A stretch of DNA of 43,772 nt from K189A clade bacterium. GTDB taxonomy: Bacteria > Pseudomonadota > Gammaproteobacteria > Pseudomonadales > Azotimanducaceae. The notes under the pieces were generated by a model. It did not search any database. It saw nothing but the letters and a program-made list of their open reading frames with translations, and was not told where the DNA came from. The position numbers were made by a program, and so were the translations under genes. The stretch lies in assembly GCA_018607725.1 (NCBI GenBank), contig JABBAY010000120.1, positions 1-43,772 of the forward strand, given 5' to 3'. Shown here one piece after another: positions 33,450-42,665 of the stretch. Position 1 is the stretch's first letter; every line of letters begins with the position of its first letter.

Positions 33450-33842
33450 AGCAATTCCTTTGGCGCAATTATTGACTCATGGGACGCTTCAAGGCATCAA
33501 TGGCAGCGTTCAACTCATCGATTCTGCTTGCCACATATCACTATCATTAAAGCGCGCTAGGGACAGGAGATCATTAGCGTCTTCCGCCTGCCTGATCAAG
33601 TTGCATTGACCGATGGTGCAGCCAATCGGCGATTATCCTGCGCTACAGCAAGAAAATCGCACCCGCCACGGCCAAACGAGATGCCGCTTGTAGGCAGCCA
33701 CTAAGCCGATCAACAGCCGAGACAAATAGCCCATGCTATGGTCAGCAAACCCAGCACCAACGGTCATGTGCACGCCATTTGCGCCTCAAGTAAAGGCAAA
33801 CTCATGGTCACCTTCAGGGCGTATTACTGGGACTCCGTTTCC
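33450..33842. other. 393-bp region without a convincing gene
   Basis: This gap lies between the starts of the minus-strand gnd gene and the stop of the upstream SulP gene, so it should hold the gnd promoter and the end of the SulP transcript. Near the gnd start the + strand reads ATAGCAATTCCTTTGG, the complement of a good AGGA ribosome-binding site. The short plus-strand frame at 33738 overlaps the SulP end and has no start context. I see no terminator hairpin or repeat. Confidence 0.5.
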
Positions 33843-35606
33843 TTAGCCACCGTCGGTCAGCAGAGTGGAACTGCTACTATTGGTCTGCGGCGAACCACTC
33901 AAATCCATATAGGCTTGATATTGGCTCAAATAGACATTGCCTGTTAGATACTCTAGAAAGCCAGTGTCTTTAATATGATCCATCACCGGCCCCTTAACCT
34001 CAGACAGGTGAAAGGCAATGTCTAAGTCGCGCAAATGCCCATTGATCGCCTCCAGTACTTCAAGCGCGGAATAATCGATCGTGTTACAGGCACTGCACAT
34101 CAACACAAGGTGGCGAACCTCGGGATTATTCTCCAGCGCGCTGTAAATATACTCCTCCAGGTAACCCGCATTGGCAAAAAACAGATTTTCGTCTACCCGT
34201 AGGGATAATATTTCAGGTCGGGTCGAGACCTTATGCCGCAGGATATTTCGAAAATGCTCAGTACCTTCTATCAGACCCACCTCGGCAATATGCGGCTTCG
34301 ACGTGCGGTACAGATAAAGGCACAACGACACCAGCACCCCAGCTGCAACGCCAGCTTCCACGCCAAATACGAGGGTGCCCAGAATGGTCAAGGCGACGGC
34401 ATAGAAGTCGCTTTTTGAGAGTTTCCAGGTCTTCGTGATGATCGATACATCGATCAGCCCTGTGACGGCCACAATGATCGTCGCCGCGAGTGTCGCCTGC
34501 GGCAAATAAAACAGCACCGGCGTCAGAAACAAGGAAGCCAGGGCGATGCCAACAGCCGCCAGGATACCGGCAAGCTGGGTACTGGCTCCGGCATCAAAAT
34601 TAACCACCGAGCGCGAGAAACCACCGGTCACCGGAAAGCCTCCAGAGAATGACGAGGCCAGGTTAGCGGCACCCAAACCTACAAGTTCCTGATTCCCATC
34701 AACCCGTTGGCCGCGCTTTGCGCCCAGGGTTTTACCGACGGATATGGACTCGACATAGCCAATGATCGAGATCGCCATGGCAGGCACAATCAGCAACTCC
34801 ACCATGGCCAACGAAAACACCGGCAGCTGTAAACTCGGTAATCCAGCCGGCACCTCACCGACGAGCGCAACACCTTTACCAGCCAGGTCGAAGATCACAG
34901 CGCCAGCAATGGTGACGATAATGCCAAACACCGGTGCTGCCTTGGCGACCAGTTGCGCTGTATTCACATCCATCCCCAATTGCGCCAGCAGTCCGGCGGC
35001 ACCGCGCCGAGCCCAAAAGAGGAAACAAACCACCCCAACACCCACGGTAAGGGCATGATAATTCACATTTGGCAGGTGCTGCAGCAGCGACATCAATAGT
35101 TCGAAGAAAGTATCACCCTGGGCTTTGACGCCAGCAATATGCTTCATCTGGCTCAGGGCAATGAGGATACCCGAGGCCGTAATAAATCCTGAGACCACCG
35201 TGTGGGACAGAAAATTGGCGAGAAAGCCAAGTCGTAAAACACCGAGCGCGATCAAAAACCCACCGGAAAGAAACGCCAACAAAACTGCCGCGCTCACATA
35301 ATCGCTAGAACCTGTTTCAGCCACCTTGCCAAGAGCCACCGCGGTCATCAATGAGGCAATTGCCACAGGACCGACTGACAAGGTACGACTGGTACCGAAG
35401 ATCGCATAGGCCACTAACGGCAGAATACTCGCGTACATTCCCACTTCCGCTGGCACGCCAGCGAGCAGCGCGTAGGCCAGGGATTGAGGGATCAGCATGG
35501 CGGTCACCACGAGCCCGGCAATCAGGTCACTGAGCATGGATTCACGGTTATAACCACGCAGCGATCCTACCAGCGGAACAGCGGCTAACAGGGGCGAGAG
35601 CTTCAT
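33843..35606 (-). CDS. SulP-family anion permease with C-terminal STAS domain
   Basis: The 587-residue protein has the SulP plan: about twelve to fourteen membrane segments over residues 20-430 and a cytoplasmic STAS domain over about 455-570. VPAEVGMYASILPLVAYAIFG after the first helices, and GGFPVTGGFSRSVVNFDAGA with its NxxxGA turn, are typical of SulP proteins. These carry sulfate, bicarbonate or other anions, and the substrate is not settled by sequence. The gene starts 10 bp after the stop of the phosphatase-like/SQR fusion, on the same strand, so the two form an operon. That neighbour argues for a sulfur-oxyanion role. A weak AGG precedes ATG 35606. Confidence 0.94.
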   Translation of the reverse strand: MKLSPLLAAVPLVGSLRGYNRESMLSDLIAGLVVTAMLIPQSLAYALLAGVPAEVGMYASILPLVAYAIFGTSRTLSVGPVAIASLMTAVALGKVAETGSSDYVSAAVLLAFLSGGFLIALGVLRLGFLANFLSHTVVSGFITASGILIALSQMKHIAGVKAQGDTFFELLMSLLQHLPNVNYHALTVGVGVVCFLFWARRGAAGLLAQLGMDVNTAQLVAKAAPVFGIIVTIAGAVIFDLAGKGVALVGEVPAGLPSLQLPVFSLAMVELLIVPAMAISIIGYVESISVGKTLGAKRGQRVDGNQELVGLGAANLASSFSGGFPVTGGFSRSVVNFDAGASTQLAGILAAVGIALASLFLTPVLFYLPQATLAATIIVAVTGLIDVSIITKTWKLSKSDFYAVALTILGTLVFGVEAGVAAGVLVSLCLYLYRTSKPHIAEVGLIEGTEHFRNILRHKVSTRPEILSLRVDENLFFANAGYLEEYIYSALENNPEVRHLVLMCSACNTIDYSALEVLEAINGHLRDLDIAFHLSEVKGPVMDHIKDTGFLEYLTGNVYLSQYQAYMDLSGSPQTNSSSSTLLTDGG

Positions 35607-35616
35607 TCGCAGCAGC

Positions 35617-37254
35617 CTAGGTCAACCACTCGCGCCCCTTGAGCATCAATTGCCAATAGACCGTCGGTAACGCGTAGGTCTTCAGCATCCAGGCGAGCCG
35701 AGTCGGCCGCGCGCCATTATTCAACCAAGCGGGCAAGGTGGGTAACAATTTTCCCCCATAGCCGAACTCAGCCAGCACAATTTTGCCGCGCTCAACGGTC
35801 AAGGGACAAGACCCATAACCGTCATAGCTCGCAGTTAACGCCCGCGCTTGCATGGCGCTGACGAGATTATCGGCCACCACAGGTACCTGCTTGCGAGCAG
35901 CCGCCATGGTCTTCGCGTTCGGTGCATTCATCACATCACCTAAGCCCCAAATATTATCGAAACGCTGATGCTGCAAGGTCCCTTGATCCACATCAAGCCA
36001 GCCATTGGCATCGGCCAACTCGCTATCCTTAACGAAGTCAGGCGCACATTGCGGTGGGCAAACATGCAACATGTCAAATTCAACACAGGTCTCTTGCGGC
36101 TCGCCAGCGGCATCGGTGCTCGTAAACCACGCCTTTTGGTTTGCACCATCGACCTTAACCAAGGTTTGTTGAAAGTGCAGTTTGGCCTGATATTTTTCCA
36201 CATACTCCATCAGTGCCGGCACATAATGGGCAACACCAAACAGTGCAGCACCGGCATTATAGAAATCAACTTTGATATCCTTGAGCACGCCACGGCGAAA
36301 CCAGGCATCAGCGGACAGATATAGGGCTTTTTGCGGCGCGCCGGCACACTTAATAGGCATGGGCGGTTGAGTAAATACTGCCCTACCGCGCTGCAAGGTA
36401 TTCACCAACTCCCAGGTGTAGGGCGCCAGGTCGTAGCGATAATTTGAAGTGACCCCATTTTTGCCCAGAGATTCCTCAAGCCCCGCTACAGCAGACCAGT
36501 CAAGCTTTAGGCCTGGGCACACCACAAGTTGCTGGTAGCGCACAGTCTCGCCATTATCGAGACTGACTTGGTTGTTTGCCGGATCGAAACTCACCACCGA
36601 CTGTTGCTGCCATGTCACCCCCGCCGGAATCAGATCTCGAGTCGCCCGCCGCGTACTTTTCGAATCAAACACGCCCGCACCGACCAGGGTCCAACCCGGC
36701 TGATAGTAGTGCTCACTCGATGGATCAATCAGGGTGATGCGCAGTTGCGGGTCGCGTTTTTTGAGGCTGGCTGCCAATGCAATCCCCGCGGAACCCGCCC
36801 CCACAATCACAACATCGTCACCGGGTCTGTCAACCACACCAGTGACTTGCGCTTGCTGCAGAAAACCGGCTACATCAAAGCCCGTGGGCGAAGCCTCACT
36901 CGCAATCGCCGTCAGCGATTTTCCTTGATTCAGTTGGCTCGCTGCCCAGATATTGGTGGAACGATTACCGGTTCGACAATAGCCGTGAATTTTTTTGCCC
37001 GTGGCAATCAAGTGCCCGAGTTCATCGACAAGCTCACGGGTCAGATCAGCAGGTTTAAATGCCAACTGAATAGCGACCATGCCCCGCGCTTTCGCTGCCG
37101 CCTCAATCTCGGCAAAAGACGCTTGATCCTCAGCCTCCTGATCCGGTCGATTACACACCAAAATCTCAACGTCAGCGGCGGCCAATGCGTCTAAATCATC
37201 GATCGACAACTGTGCTGAAACGGAAAATTGTTCATCGAGCTTTTGGATTTCCAT
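35617..37254 (-). CDS. Fusion of a DUF442 phosphatase-like domain with a type II sulfide:quinone oxidoreductase
   Basis: The 545-residue protein has two parts. Residues 1-130 form a TIGR01244/DUF442 (Blh-like) domain with the Cys-x4-Arg loop HGYCRTGNRS (C93, R98). Residues 145-545 form a flavoprotein with GAGSAG (152-157) and the SQR redox cysteines C303 in PIKCAGAPQK and C483 in DGYGSCPL, which align with human SQOR C201 and C379. SQRs oxidise sulfide and pass electrons to quinone, with sulfur released as persulfide. The phosphatase-like domain could move sulfur or a phosphorylated group, but its role is unproven. I chose ATG 37254; a TTG at 37260 would add two residues. It is co-oriented with SulP. 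Confidence 0.9.
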   Translation of the reverse strand: MEIQKLDEQFSVSAQLSIDDLDALAAADVEILVCNRPDQEAEDQASFAEIEAAAKARGMVAIQLAFKPADLTRELVDELGHLIATGKKIHGYCRTGNRSTNIWAASQLNQGKSLTAIASEASPTGFDVAGFLQQAQVTGVVDRPGDDVVIVGAGSAGIALAASLKKRDPQLRITLIDPSSEHYYQPGWTLVGAGVFDSKSTRRATRDLIPAGVTWQQQSVVSFDPANNQVSLDNGETVRYQQLVVCPGLKLDWSAVAGLEESLGKNGVTSNYRYDLAPYTWELVNTLQRGRAVFTQPPMPIKCAGAPQKALYLSADAWFRRGVLKDIKVDFYNAGAALFGVAHYVPALMEYVEKYQAKLHFQQTLVKVDGANQKAWFTSTDAAGEPQETCVEFDMLHVCPPQCAPDFVKDSELADANGWLDVDQGTLQHQRFDNIWGLGDVMNAPNAKTMAAARKQVPVVADNLVSAMQARALTASYDGYGSCPLTVERGKIVLAEFGYGGKLLPTLPAWLNNGARPTRLAWMLKTYALPTVYWQLMLKGREWLT

Positions 37255-37602
37255 CGCCAATTCTCTGATTCATAGGTGAAGAATTTATAGATAAAAAATT
37301 CATGCTAAAGGTTATACCAGTTATTCTGAGGTATCGCACGGCCAACGCATCCCGGCAGCGATCTCTGCCTGCATTCAGAGACCGACATTAGGAGTCTGCG
37401 TTATGGGGCCTCACTACTGTCGATCAAGCAGCTGCTGTCAAGTCTACCTCCTAGCCATTGATCGGCAGATTAGCCTGACTCATCCCGCGGATCTCTACCA
37501 ACCATGGATATCGTTCCTGGATCCCTCTAATCTCCCTATTGCAGCGATACTGGCTCAGTTAATTTACCGACTCTTAATGGTCAGATACAGGGGCTCCGCA
37601 CC
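37255..37602. other. 348-bp region between divergent SQR fusion and P450 genes
   Basis: This stretch should hold both promoters. The left part (37262-37320) is AT-rich. A near-palindrome, ATACCAG (37314-37320) and CTGAGGTAT (37326-37334) around TTATT, lies about 60-80 bp upstream of the SQR start and could bind a regulator. The right part has several stop-free stretches on the plus strand (for example from 37403), but these have no start context and overlap the P450 out of frame. I see no RNA gene or terminator. Confidence 0.45.
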
Positions 37603-38949
37603 ATGTCAGATAGGCCATCGACGAAAAAAATGTCACTCAAAAAAACACTGCTCCGAGCCCTGGGTCAACTGGCCTTGCGACTTCTTACGACCATCGATAC
37701 TATTTCTTATGGCCGAGGACCACGTCCCGGAGTGCTGGAGAATCGCAATAACCCGTACTTGTGGTTGAACAGACTCCGGTCCAAGGCGCCGGTGGTCCGC
37801 AGCTTTGCAACTCGAGGCTGGCTAGTGCTCGGCTTTAAGGAAGTCCAGGCAGCGTTCAAAGATCCTCGACTGAGCAGCGATATGCGTCATAATCCATTTC
37901 TCGTCAGCCTGCTGCGAGCCGCGGCCGATGGTCAAAAAATTCAGCTGCTAGACGACCCCTCCATGCTCAGCCTCGACGCTCCTGACCATACGCGCCTGCG
38001 TAAGCTCGTGTCTCATGGCTTTCTGCGCAAATATATTCTCTCCTTGGAACCCCATATCAAGCGAATCGTCGATGAAAGCTTGGCCAAGGTTGATCCCGGC
38101 ACCCAGTTCGACCTGATGGCAGTTTTGGCAAAACCTTTGCCCGCTATCGTCATTGCCGAACTGCTAGGACTCCCCGACAGTGACCGCGAGCAATTTCAGG
38201 CCTGGTCCAATGAACTGCTTGGCCTCACGCTGATTGATGACCCAGACATGGTTGAACGAGGCAACAACGCCAACAACGCACTCATCGAGTATTTCACCGG
38301 CATTATCGAACAGAAACGCCAGACTCCTTCACAGGATTTGATCGGCCAGCTCATCGCCGCCGAGGAAGAAGGCGATCGACTGACCGCCGGAGAAATGTAC
38401 TCAACCTGCGTTCTACTGCTTTTGGCCGGTCATGAAACCACGACTCGACTGATTGGCAATGGCATGCATGCCTTACTCCAAAATCCGGATCAGGTCGCGC
38501 AGCTACAACAAGACCCGAGCTTGACGCCGAATGCCGTAGAAGAAATGTTACGCTATGAACCACCAGTACAGATGATGGCTAGATTCGCGAAACAGGACAT
38601 GGATTTTCACGGTGCTGCCATCAAGAAAAATCAGCTCGTGCTCCTGGTGATCGCCGCCGCCAACCGGGATGCCACTGAAAATGATCACCCCGACACCTTT
38701 GACATCCACCGTGCGCACCCTAGCCATGTTTCCTTTGGCTACGGCATCCACCTTTGCCTCGGGCTCGCCCTGGCCCGACTTGAGGCGCAAGTGGCCATTG
38801 ACGCCCTACTGGCAAAGTTTCCGAATCTGACACTGGCCGATCAGACAGTAGACTGGCAGGTGGGCGGCCTGGTACGTGGCATGGAGCATCTCTATCTTGA
38901 AACCGCGCGGCAGGCCAACACCGCCAATGATCTCTCTGCCCGCCGCTAA
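37603..38949 (+). CDS. Cytochrome P450
   Basis: The 448-residue protein is a soluble bacterial P450. The oxygen-activation motif is AGHETT (275-280), the ExxR motif is E314-x2-R317 in EEMLRYEPP, and the haem-binding loop is FGYGIHLCLG with thiolate C385. The N terminus has no membrane anchor, and QFDLMAVLAKPLPAIVIAELLGLP matches the helix C-D region of actinobacterial-like class I P450s. It needs a ferredoxin and reductase, and neither is in the window. Hydroxylation of a hydrophobic substrate is the expected role. It is followed by an SDR and a FadD19-like ligase in the same direction, a set seen in steroid or terpene side-chain breakdown. GGGG precedes the ATG. Confidence 0.95.
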   Translation: MSDRPSTKKMSLKKTLLRALGQLALRLLTTIDTISYGRGPRPGVLENRNNPYLWLNRLRSKAPVVRSFATRGWLVLGFKEVQAAFKDPRLSSDMRHNPFLVSLLRAAADGQKIQLLDDPSMLSLDAPDHTRLRKLVSHGFLRKYILSLEPHIKRIVDESLAKVDPGTQFDLMAVLAKPLPAIVIAELLGLPDSDREQFQAWSNELLGLTLIDDPDMVERGNNANNALIEYFTGIIEQKRQTPSQDLIGQLIAAEEEGDRLTAGEMYSTCVLLLLAGHETTTRLIGNGMHALLQNPDQVAQLQQDPSLTPNAVEEMLRYEPPVQMMARFAKQDMDFHGAAIKKNQLVLLVIAAANRDATENDHPDTFDIHRAHPSHVSFGYGIHLCLGLALARLEAQVAIDALLAKFPNLTLADQTVDWQVGGLVRGMEHLYLETARQANTANDLSARR

Positions 38950-39178
38950 ATACTGCTCGGAAGACCACAAAACTTGCCTTATCGCCATAACACCCTCGCG
39001 CCAAACTAACTGCCAACGTCCTGACGCTGCTGCGTACGGTACATCCCTGTGCTTAGCCTTTCACCTGCCTGAGTCAGGAATCATTTGTCAAATGGCGCCA
39101 AGCATGGCATTTTGCCTTCTGTTCAAAAGCCCTCGTCAACCCAGACGAACCACCACCTGTCATATTTGGAGAATCAAG

Positions 39179-39949
39179 ATGGATTTAGGACTCAAAGGCC
39201 GCAACGTATTGATTACCGGTGCCACTCGCGGCATCGGCCGCGCGATCGCGGATACCTTTGCCGATGAGGGTTGCAACGTGGCCATCTGCGCCCGCAATCC
39301 TGCAGAAATCGAACAGGCCCTCATAGACCTGAACGCCAAGGGCATCAAGGCGATCGGCAAGCAGGTGGATGTCATGGCCGAAGGTGAATTGAAAGCTTGG
39401 GTACTTGAGGCAGGCCAACAGCTGGGCGGACTGGATATTCTTGTATCTAACGTTGGTGCTATGGCGCAAGGTATTGATCGAGACTCATGGATGCAGAACA
39501 TCAATGTGGATGTGTTCGGTCTAGTGGATATGATTGAAGCCGGCCAGGGATTCCTCGAGGCTGCCGCCCAACAGCACGGCGATGCCGCCGTCATCGCTGT
39601 CGGTTCTGTATCCAGCACTACCGCCGCAGTGGCATCCTCTTATGGTGCCGTTAAAGCTGCCATGGTGCACTTCATCAAGGGCTATGCCAAACAGAATGCC
39701 CACCAAAAAATTCGAGCGAATATCGTCTCACCGGGTACCGTGTATTTCGATGGCGGTATCTGGCAGACGATTGAGAAACACAACCCGGAGATGTTCAAGG
39801 GCGCAATGGCCAGAAACCCCACTGGCCGAATGGCAACGGCATTCGACGTGGCCAATGCCGTAGTCTTCCTGGCGAGCGAGCGATCGGCGTTCACCACAGG
39901 GATCAATTTGAACGTCGACGGCGCTATCACCGATCGTGTGAATTTCTAA
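39179..39949 (+). CDS. Short-chain dehydrogenase/reductase (SDR)
   Basis: The 256-residue classical SDR has TGATRGIG (13-20), a NVG (91-93) in place of NNAG, the Ser region AVGSVSSTTA (140-149) and Y155-x3-K159. R39-N40 after beta-2 suggest NADP. The NNAG to NVGA change affects the segment that supports the central sheet, but the catalytic triad is intact. I chose ATG 39179, preceded by TTTGGAGAAT; a long upstream frame back to 38876 overlaps the P450 and is not coding. It sits between the P450 and the ligase and is followed by a rho-independent terminator. A probable role is oxidation of the alcohol produced by the P450. Confidence 0.92.
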   Translation: MDLGLKGRNVLITGATRGIGRAIADTFADEGCNVAICARNPAEIEQALIDLNAKGIKAIGKQVDVMAEGELKAWVLEAGQQLGGLDILVSNVGAMAQGIDRDSWMQNINVDVFGLVDMIEAGQGFLEAAAQQHGDAAVIAVGSVSSTTAAVASSYGAVKAAMVHFIKGYAKQNAHQKIRANIVSPGTVYFDGGIWQTIEKHNPEMFKGAMARNPTGRMATAFDVANAVVFLASERSAFTTGINLNVDGAITDRVNF

Positions 39950-40016
39950 CGCCCGTCGACGTGGTATCCGCCTGCCAGTGGGATACCTAGGGACACGATT
40001 ATCAGCAGACAAGCTT

Positions 40017-40045
40017 AAACGCCCGGCACGCCGGGCGTTTTCTAT
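40017..40045 (+). terminator. Rho-independent terminator after the SDR gene
   Basis: AAACGCCCGG (40017-40026) and CCGGGCGTTT (40031-40040) form a perfect 10-bp GC-rich stem with a CACG loop, followed by a short T-containing tail. It is 68 bp after the SDR stop and ends the P450-SDR transcript, so the next ligase gene probably has its own promoter. Confidence 0.85.
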
Positions 40046-40178
40046 GGGGCTCGCAGCATCTGTTGCTACATGGGATACCTCATCCGCAGTCCCTGTACCG
40101 AAGCGTAACAATGCTGTACAACCTGTCCCCGACTGTCTTACCCTACTCGCCAAGACAAACAACAACAGGAAAGCCAAC

Positions 40179-41822
40179 ATGGTCTGGAATTATGGGGATA
40201 TGTTTGAAGCCATCGCTGCGGCATTGCCGCAGGACAGGCCCGCATTGATTCACGATGGGCGAGTGCTCACCTGGCAACAAATGGACCAGCGAGCCAATAA
40301 TCTGGCGCGACATTTTCTTCAGGCTGGCGCCAAAACCGGCGACAAGGTCGCGTTTTATATGCGCAACCATGCCGCCTATATGGAAACGCTGACGACCTGC
40401 TTCAAAGCCCGCTTAACCCATGTCAACGTCAACTTTCGGTATGTGGAGGATGAACTGTGGTACATCATCGACAATTCTGACGCTCGTATCGTGGTCTTTG
40501 CCGCGGAGTTCGCACCCCAGGTCGAAGTCCTCAGACGCCGTTTACCGAATGTTCTGTTATGGGTGCAGGTGGACGACGGCCACCCCGGCGCTGATATGAC
40601 TCAAGCTGGCGCCGCTAGCCCAGTCAAAACTTATGAAGCCCTGGCCACCGCCGGCGACGGCAGTCCCCTAAACCTTAAAAGACAAGGGGATGACCTGTTG
40701 TTCATTTATACCGGTGGCACAACCGGCATGCCCAAAGGCGTCATGTGGGCCCATGAGGATATCTGGACTGCTGGCGGTGGTGGCGCCGTCGTCGATCAAG
40801 ATATTGCTGCGCCCGCCGATCTTGAAGAACATGTGGCCAATATTCTGGCAGCGACTGCCAGCAACCGAGGTATGCCTGTCTGCCCAGAGATGCATGGCAC
40901 CGGCCTTCTCACCGCTCTGGGCACTCTCGCCCGTGGCGGTACCGTGGTCACCATCGGCAGCGCTCATTTTGACCCGCAGCAGATCTGGCAAACAGTCCAG
41001 GATCAACAAGTCACATCCATGGCGATTGTCGGTGATGCATTTGGCCGTCCTCTGCTACAGGCACTGGAGCAACACCCAGGCGCCTATGACCTGTCGTCCC
41101 TGCTGGTCATCATTTCCTCTGGGGTTATGTGGAGCCCTGAGATCAAACAGGGATTGCTTAAGCATAACCCGCAAATGAGTCTGGTTGACTCCTTTGGCGC
41201 CTCAGAAGCCATCGGCTTCGGCCAATCTGTTACCACCGCTGACCAAGGCGTTGCGGTCGCTAAATTCGCCATCGGCGAGTTCACTCGAGTATTTTCTGAG
41301 GACCACCGAGAAATTCTGCCCGGCAGCGACGAACCTGGCTTTGTGGCTCGCTGTGGCGGCATACCCCGGGGCTACTATAAGGATCCGGAGAAATCCGCCA
41401 AAACCTTCCCAGAGATTAACGGCGTGCGCTATTCTATACCCGGCGACTGGTGCCAGGTGGCCGCCGACGGCACCATCACACTGCTAGGCCGAGGCAGTGT
41501 CTGTATTAATACTGCTGGCGAAAAGGTGTACCCCGAAGAAGTCGAGGAAGTCCTCAAGACTCATCCCGCTATCAAAGACGCCCTGGTGGTCGGTGTCCCT
41601 GATGAAAAATGGGGCCAAGCGGTCACCGCCGCCGTAGAACTCACTGACAAAGCGACTTTGGACGAAGCCGAACTTAAAGCCTTCGCTCGGCGGTCACTGG
41701 CGGCCTATAAGTGTCCGAAGCACGTCTTCGTCATTGATCAATTGGGCCGGGCCGCAAATGGCAAAGCTGACTACAAAGCCATTGGCCAGTACGTCAAGAC
41801 ACAACTAGGCATTGATGGCTGA
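40179..41822 (+). CDS. AMP-dependent acyl-CoA ligase, FadD19-like
   Basis: The 547-residue ANL enzyme has the phosphate loop FIYTGGTTGMPKG (175-187), an acid-binding segment DSFGASEAIGFG, the GDWCQV motif and a C-terminal KVYPEEVEEVL hinge followed by a late Lys in GRAANGKADYK. The whole N-terminal part (VNVNFRYVEDELWYIIDNSD) resembles mycobacterial FadD17/FadD19, ligases of the steroid side-chain pathway, more than classical fatty-acid ligases. This is a family resemblance by eye. It follows the P450 and SDR after a terminator and 139 bp, suggesting a related but separately controlled unit. AGGAAA precedes ATG 40179; the frame is open upstream to 39978, but the early part is not coding. Confidence 0.92.
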   Translation: MVWNYGDMFEAIAAALPQDRPALIHDGRVLTWQQMDQRANNLARHFLQAGAKTGDKVAFYMRNHAAYMETLTTCFKARLTHVNVNFRYVEDELWYIIDNSDARIVVFAAEFAPQVEVLRRRLPNVLLWVQVDDGHPGADMTQAGAASPVKTYEALATAGDGSPLNLKRQGDDLLFIYTGGTTGMPKGVMWAHEDIWTAGGGGAVVDQDIAAPADLEEHVANILAATASNRGMPVCPEMHGTGLLTALGTLARGGTVVTIGSAHFDPQQIWQTVQDQQVTSMAIVGDAFGRPLLQALEQHPGAYDLSSLLVIISSGVMWSPEIKQGLLKHNPQMSLVDSFGASEAIGFGQSVTTADQGVAVAKFAIGEFTRVFSEDHREILPGSDEPGFVARCGGIPRGYYKDPEKSAKTFPEINGVRYSIPGDWCQVAADGTITLLGRGSVCINTAGEKVYPEEVEEVLKTHPAIKDALVVGVPDEKWGQAVTAAVELTDKATLDEAELKAFARRSLAAYKCPKHVFVIDQLGRAANGKADYKAIGQYVKTQLGIDG

Positions 41823-41870
41823 TAAATCACCGCATTGATGCAAACTTCAGAACAGAGACAGGAAGGAACT

Positions 41871-42587
41871 GTGCCAACTTATCAAAATATTTACGATATC
41901 GCCTGCCGGCGCAAGGGCAGCGAGGCTCAGCTTGAGTCTTTGTTGCCGGGGCCTTTGTCTAGCGCGCAACTCAAAGGCATTCCCGATGCCACTTACCTGT
42001 CAGCGCTCACCAAAAAAGTCTTCCAGTCTGGCTTTGTCTGGCGCGTTGTAGAAGCTAAGTGGGATAACTTCGAACTGCTGTTTTGGGGCTTTGATATCGA
42101 CAAGTTGTTGATGATGCCCGATGAGATGCTAGAACAACGCGCCCACGACCAACGCATTATTCGTAACTACCGAAAGGTTTGGGCCATTCGCGAAAACGCC
42201 CTGATGATTGATCTGACTCGCCGCCACCACCAATGCAGCTTTGCGGACTTTATTGCCGACTGGCCCTGCGATGACATCATCGGACTCTGGGCATACTTGA
42301 AGAAACACGGTAACCGCTTGGGTGGCAATATCGGCCCCTATGCATTACGCGCTCTCGGCAAAGATACGTTTTTACTCACCCGCGATGTTGAGGCCTACCT
42401 GCGAGAAGCCAAGGTCATAGAAACTGGCATCAATACCAAGTCGGCGCTAAGTCGAACCCAACAATTTTTTAATGATCTGCAACAGGAATCGGGCCGCAGC
42501 CTGACAGAGCTTAGCCGTCTGGTATCCTTGAGCCATGGCGACAACCGCGCAGGCCTGCAAGCGGAAGTAGCCCAACGGTCAGCATAA
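41871..42587 (+). CDS. Tag-like (DNA-3-methyladenine glycosylase I family) protein, probable degenerate glycosylase
   Basis: The 238-residue protein resembles the Tag fold: SALTKKVFQSGFVWRVVEAKWDNF (as segments near 45-67) matches the 'LEGQQAGLSWITVLKKRENY' helix of E. coli Tag, and RIIRNYRKVWAIRENA matches 'GIIRHRGKIQAIIGNA'. The catalytic Glu38 of Tag aligns with a lysine here (K49), and the zinc ligands (an N-terminal Cys/His and a C-terminal His/Cys) are absent. It may bind DNA or a different base without base excision. Translation likely starts at GTG 41871 with AGGAAGGA upstream; an ATG at 41838 would add eleven residues. It follows the ligase by 48 bp and ends at a strong terminator. 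Confidence 0.75.
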   Translation: MPTYQNIYDIACRRKGSEAQLESLLPGPLSSAQLKGIPDATYLSALTKKVFQSGFVWRVVEAKWDNFELLFWGFDIDKLLMMPDEMLEQRAHDQRIIRNYRKVWAIRENALMIDLTRRHHQCSFADFIADWPCDDIIGLWAYLKKHGNRLGGNIGPYALRALGKDTFLLTRDVEAYLREAKVIETGINTKSALSRTQQFFNDLQQESGRSLTELSRLVSLSHGDNRAGLQAEVAQRSA

Positions 42588-42591
42588 AGTC

Positions 42592-42625
42592 AGCAATTGC
42601 AAAAATCGCTGTTGCTAGTTTTTTT
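42592..42625 (+). terminator. Rho-independent terminator after the Tag-like gene
   Basis: AGCAATTGC (42592-42600) pairs with GCTGTTGCT (42608-42616) with one mismatch and one wobble around a 7-nt loop. A run of seven T (42619-42625) follows. It lies just after the stop at 42587 and separates that gene from the rhodanese. Confidence 0.8.
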
Positions 42626-42665
42626 GATCACTCCACTTTAATTTCTAACCATTGAGTTGATGACC

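Noticed and set aside
37403..37768. 121-codon plus-strand frame overlapping the start of the P450
   Set aside because: It runs across the P450 start out of frame, is rich in Ser/Arg/Cys and lacks a ribosome-binding site.
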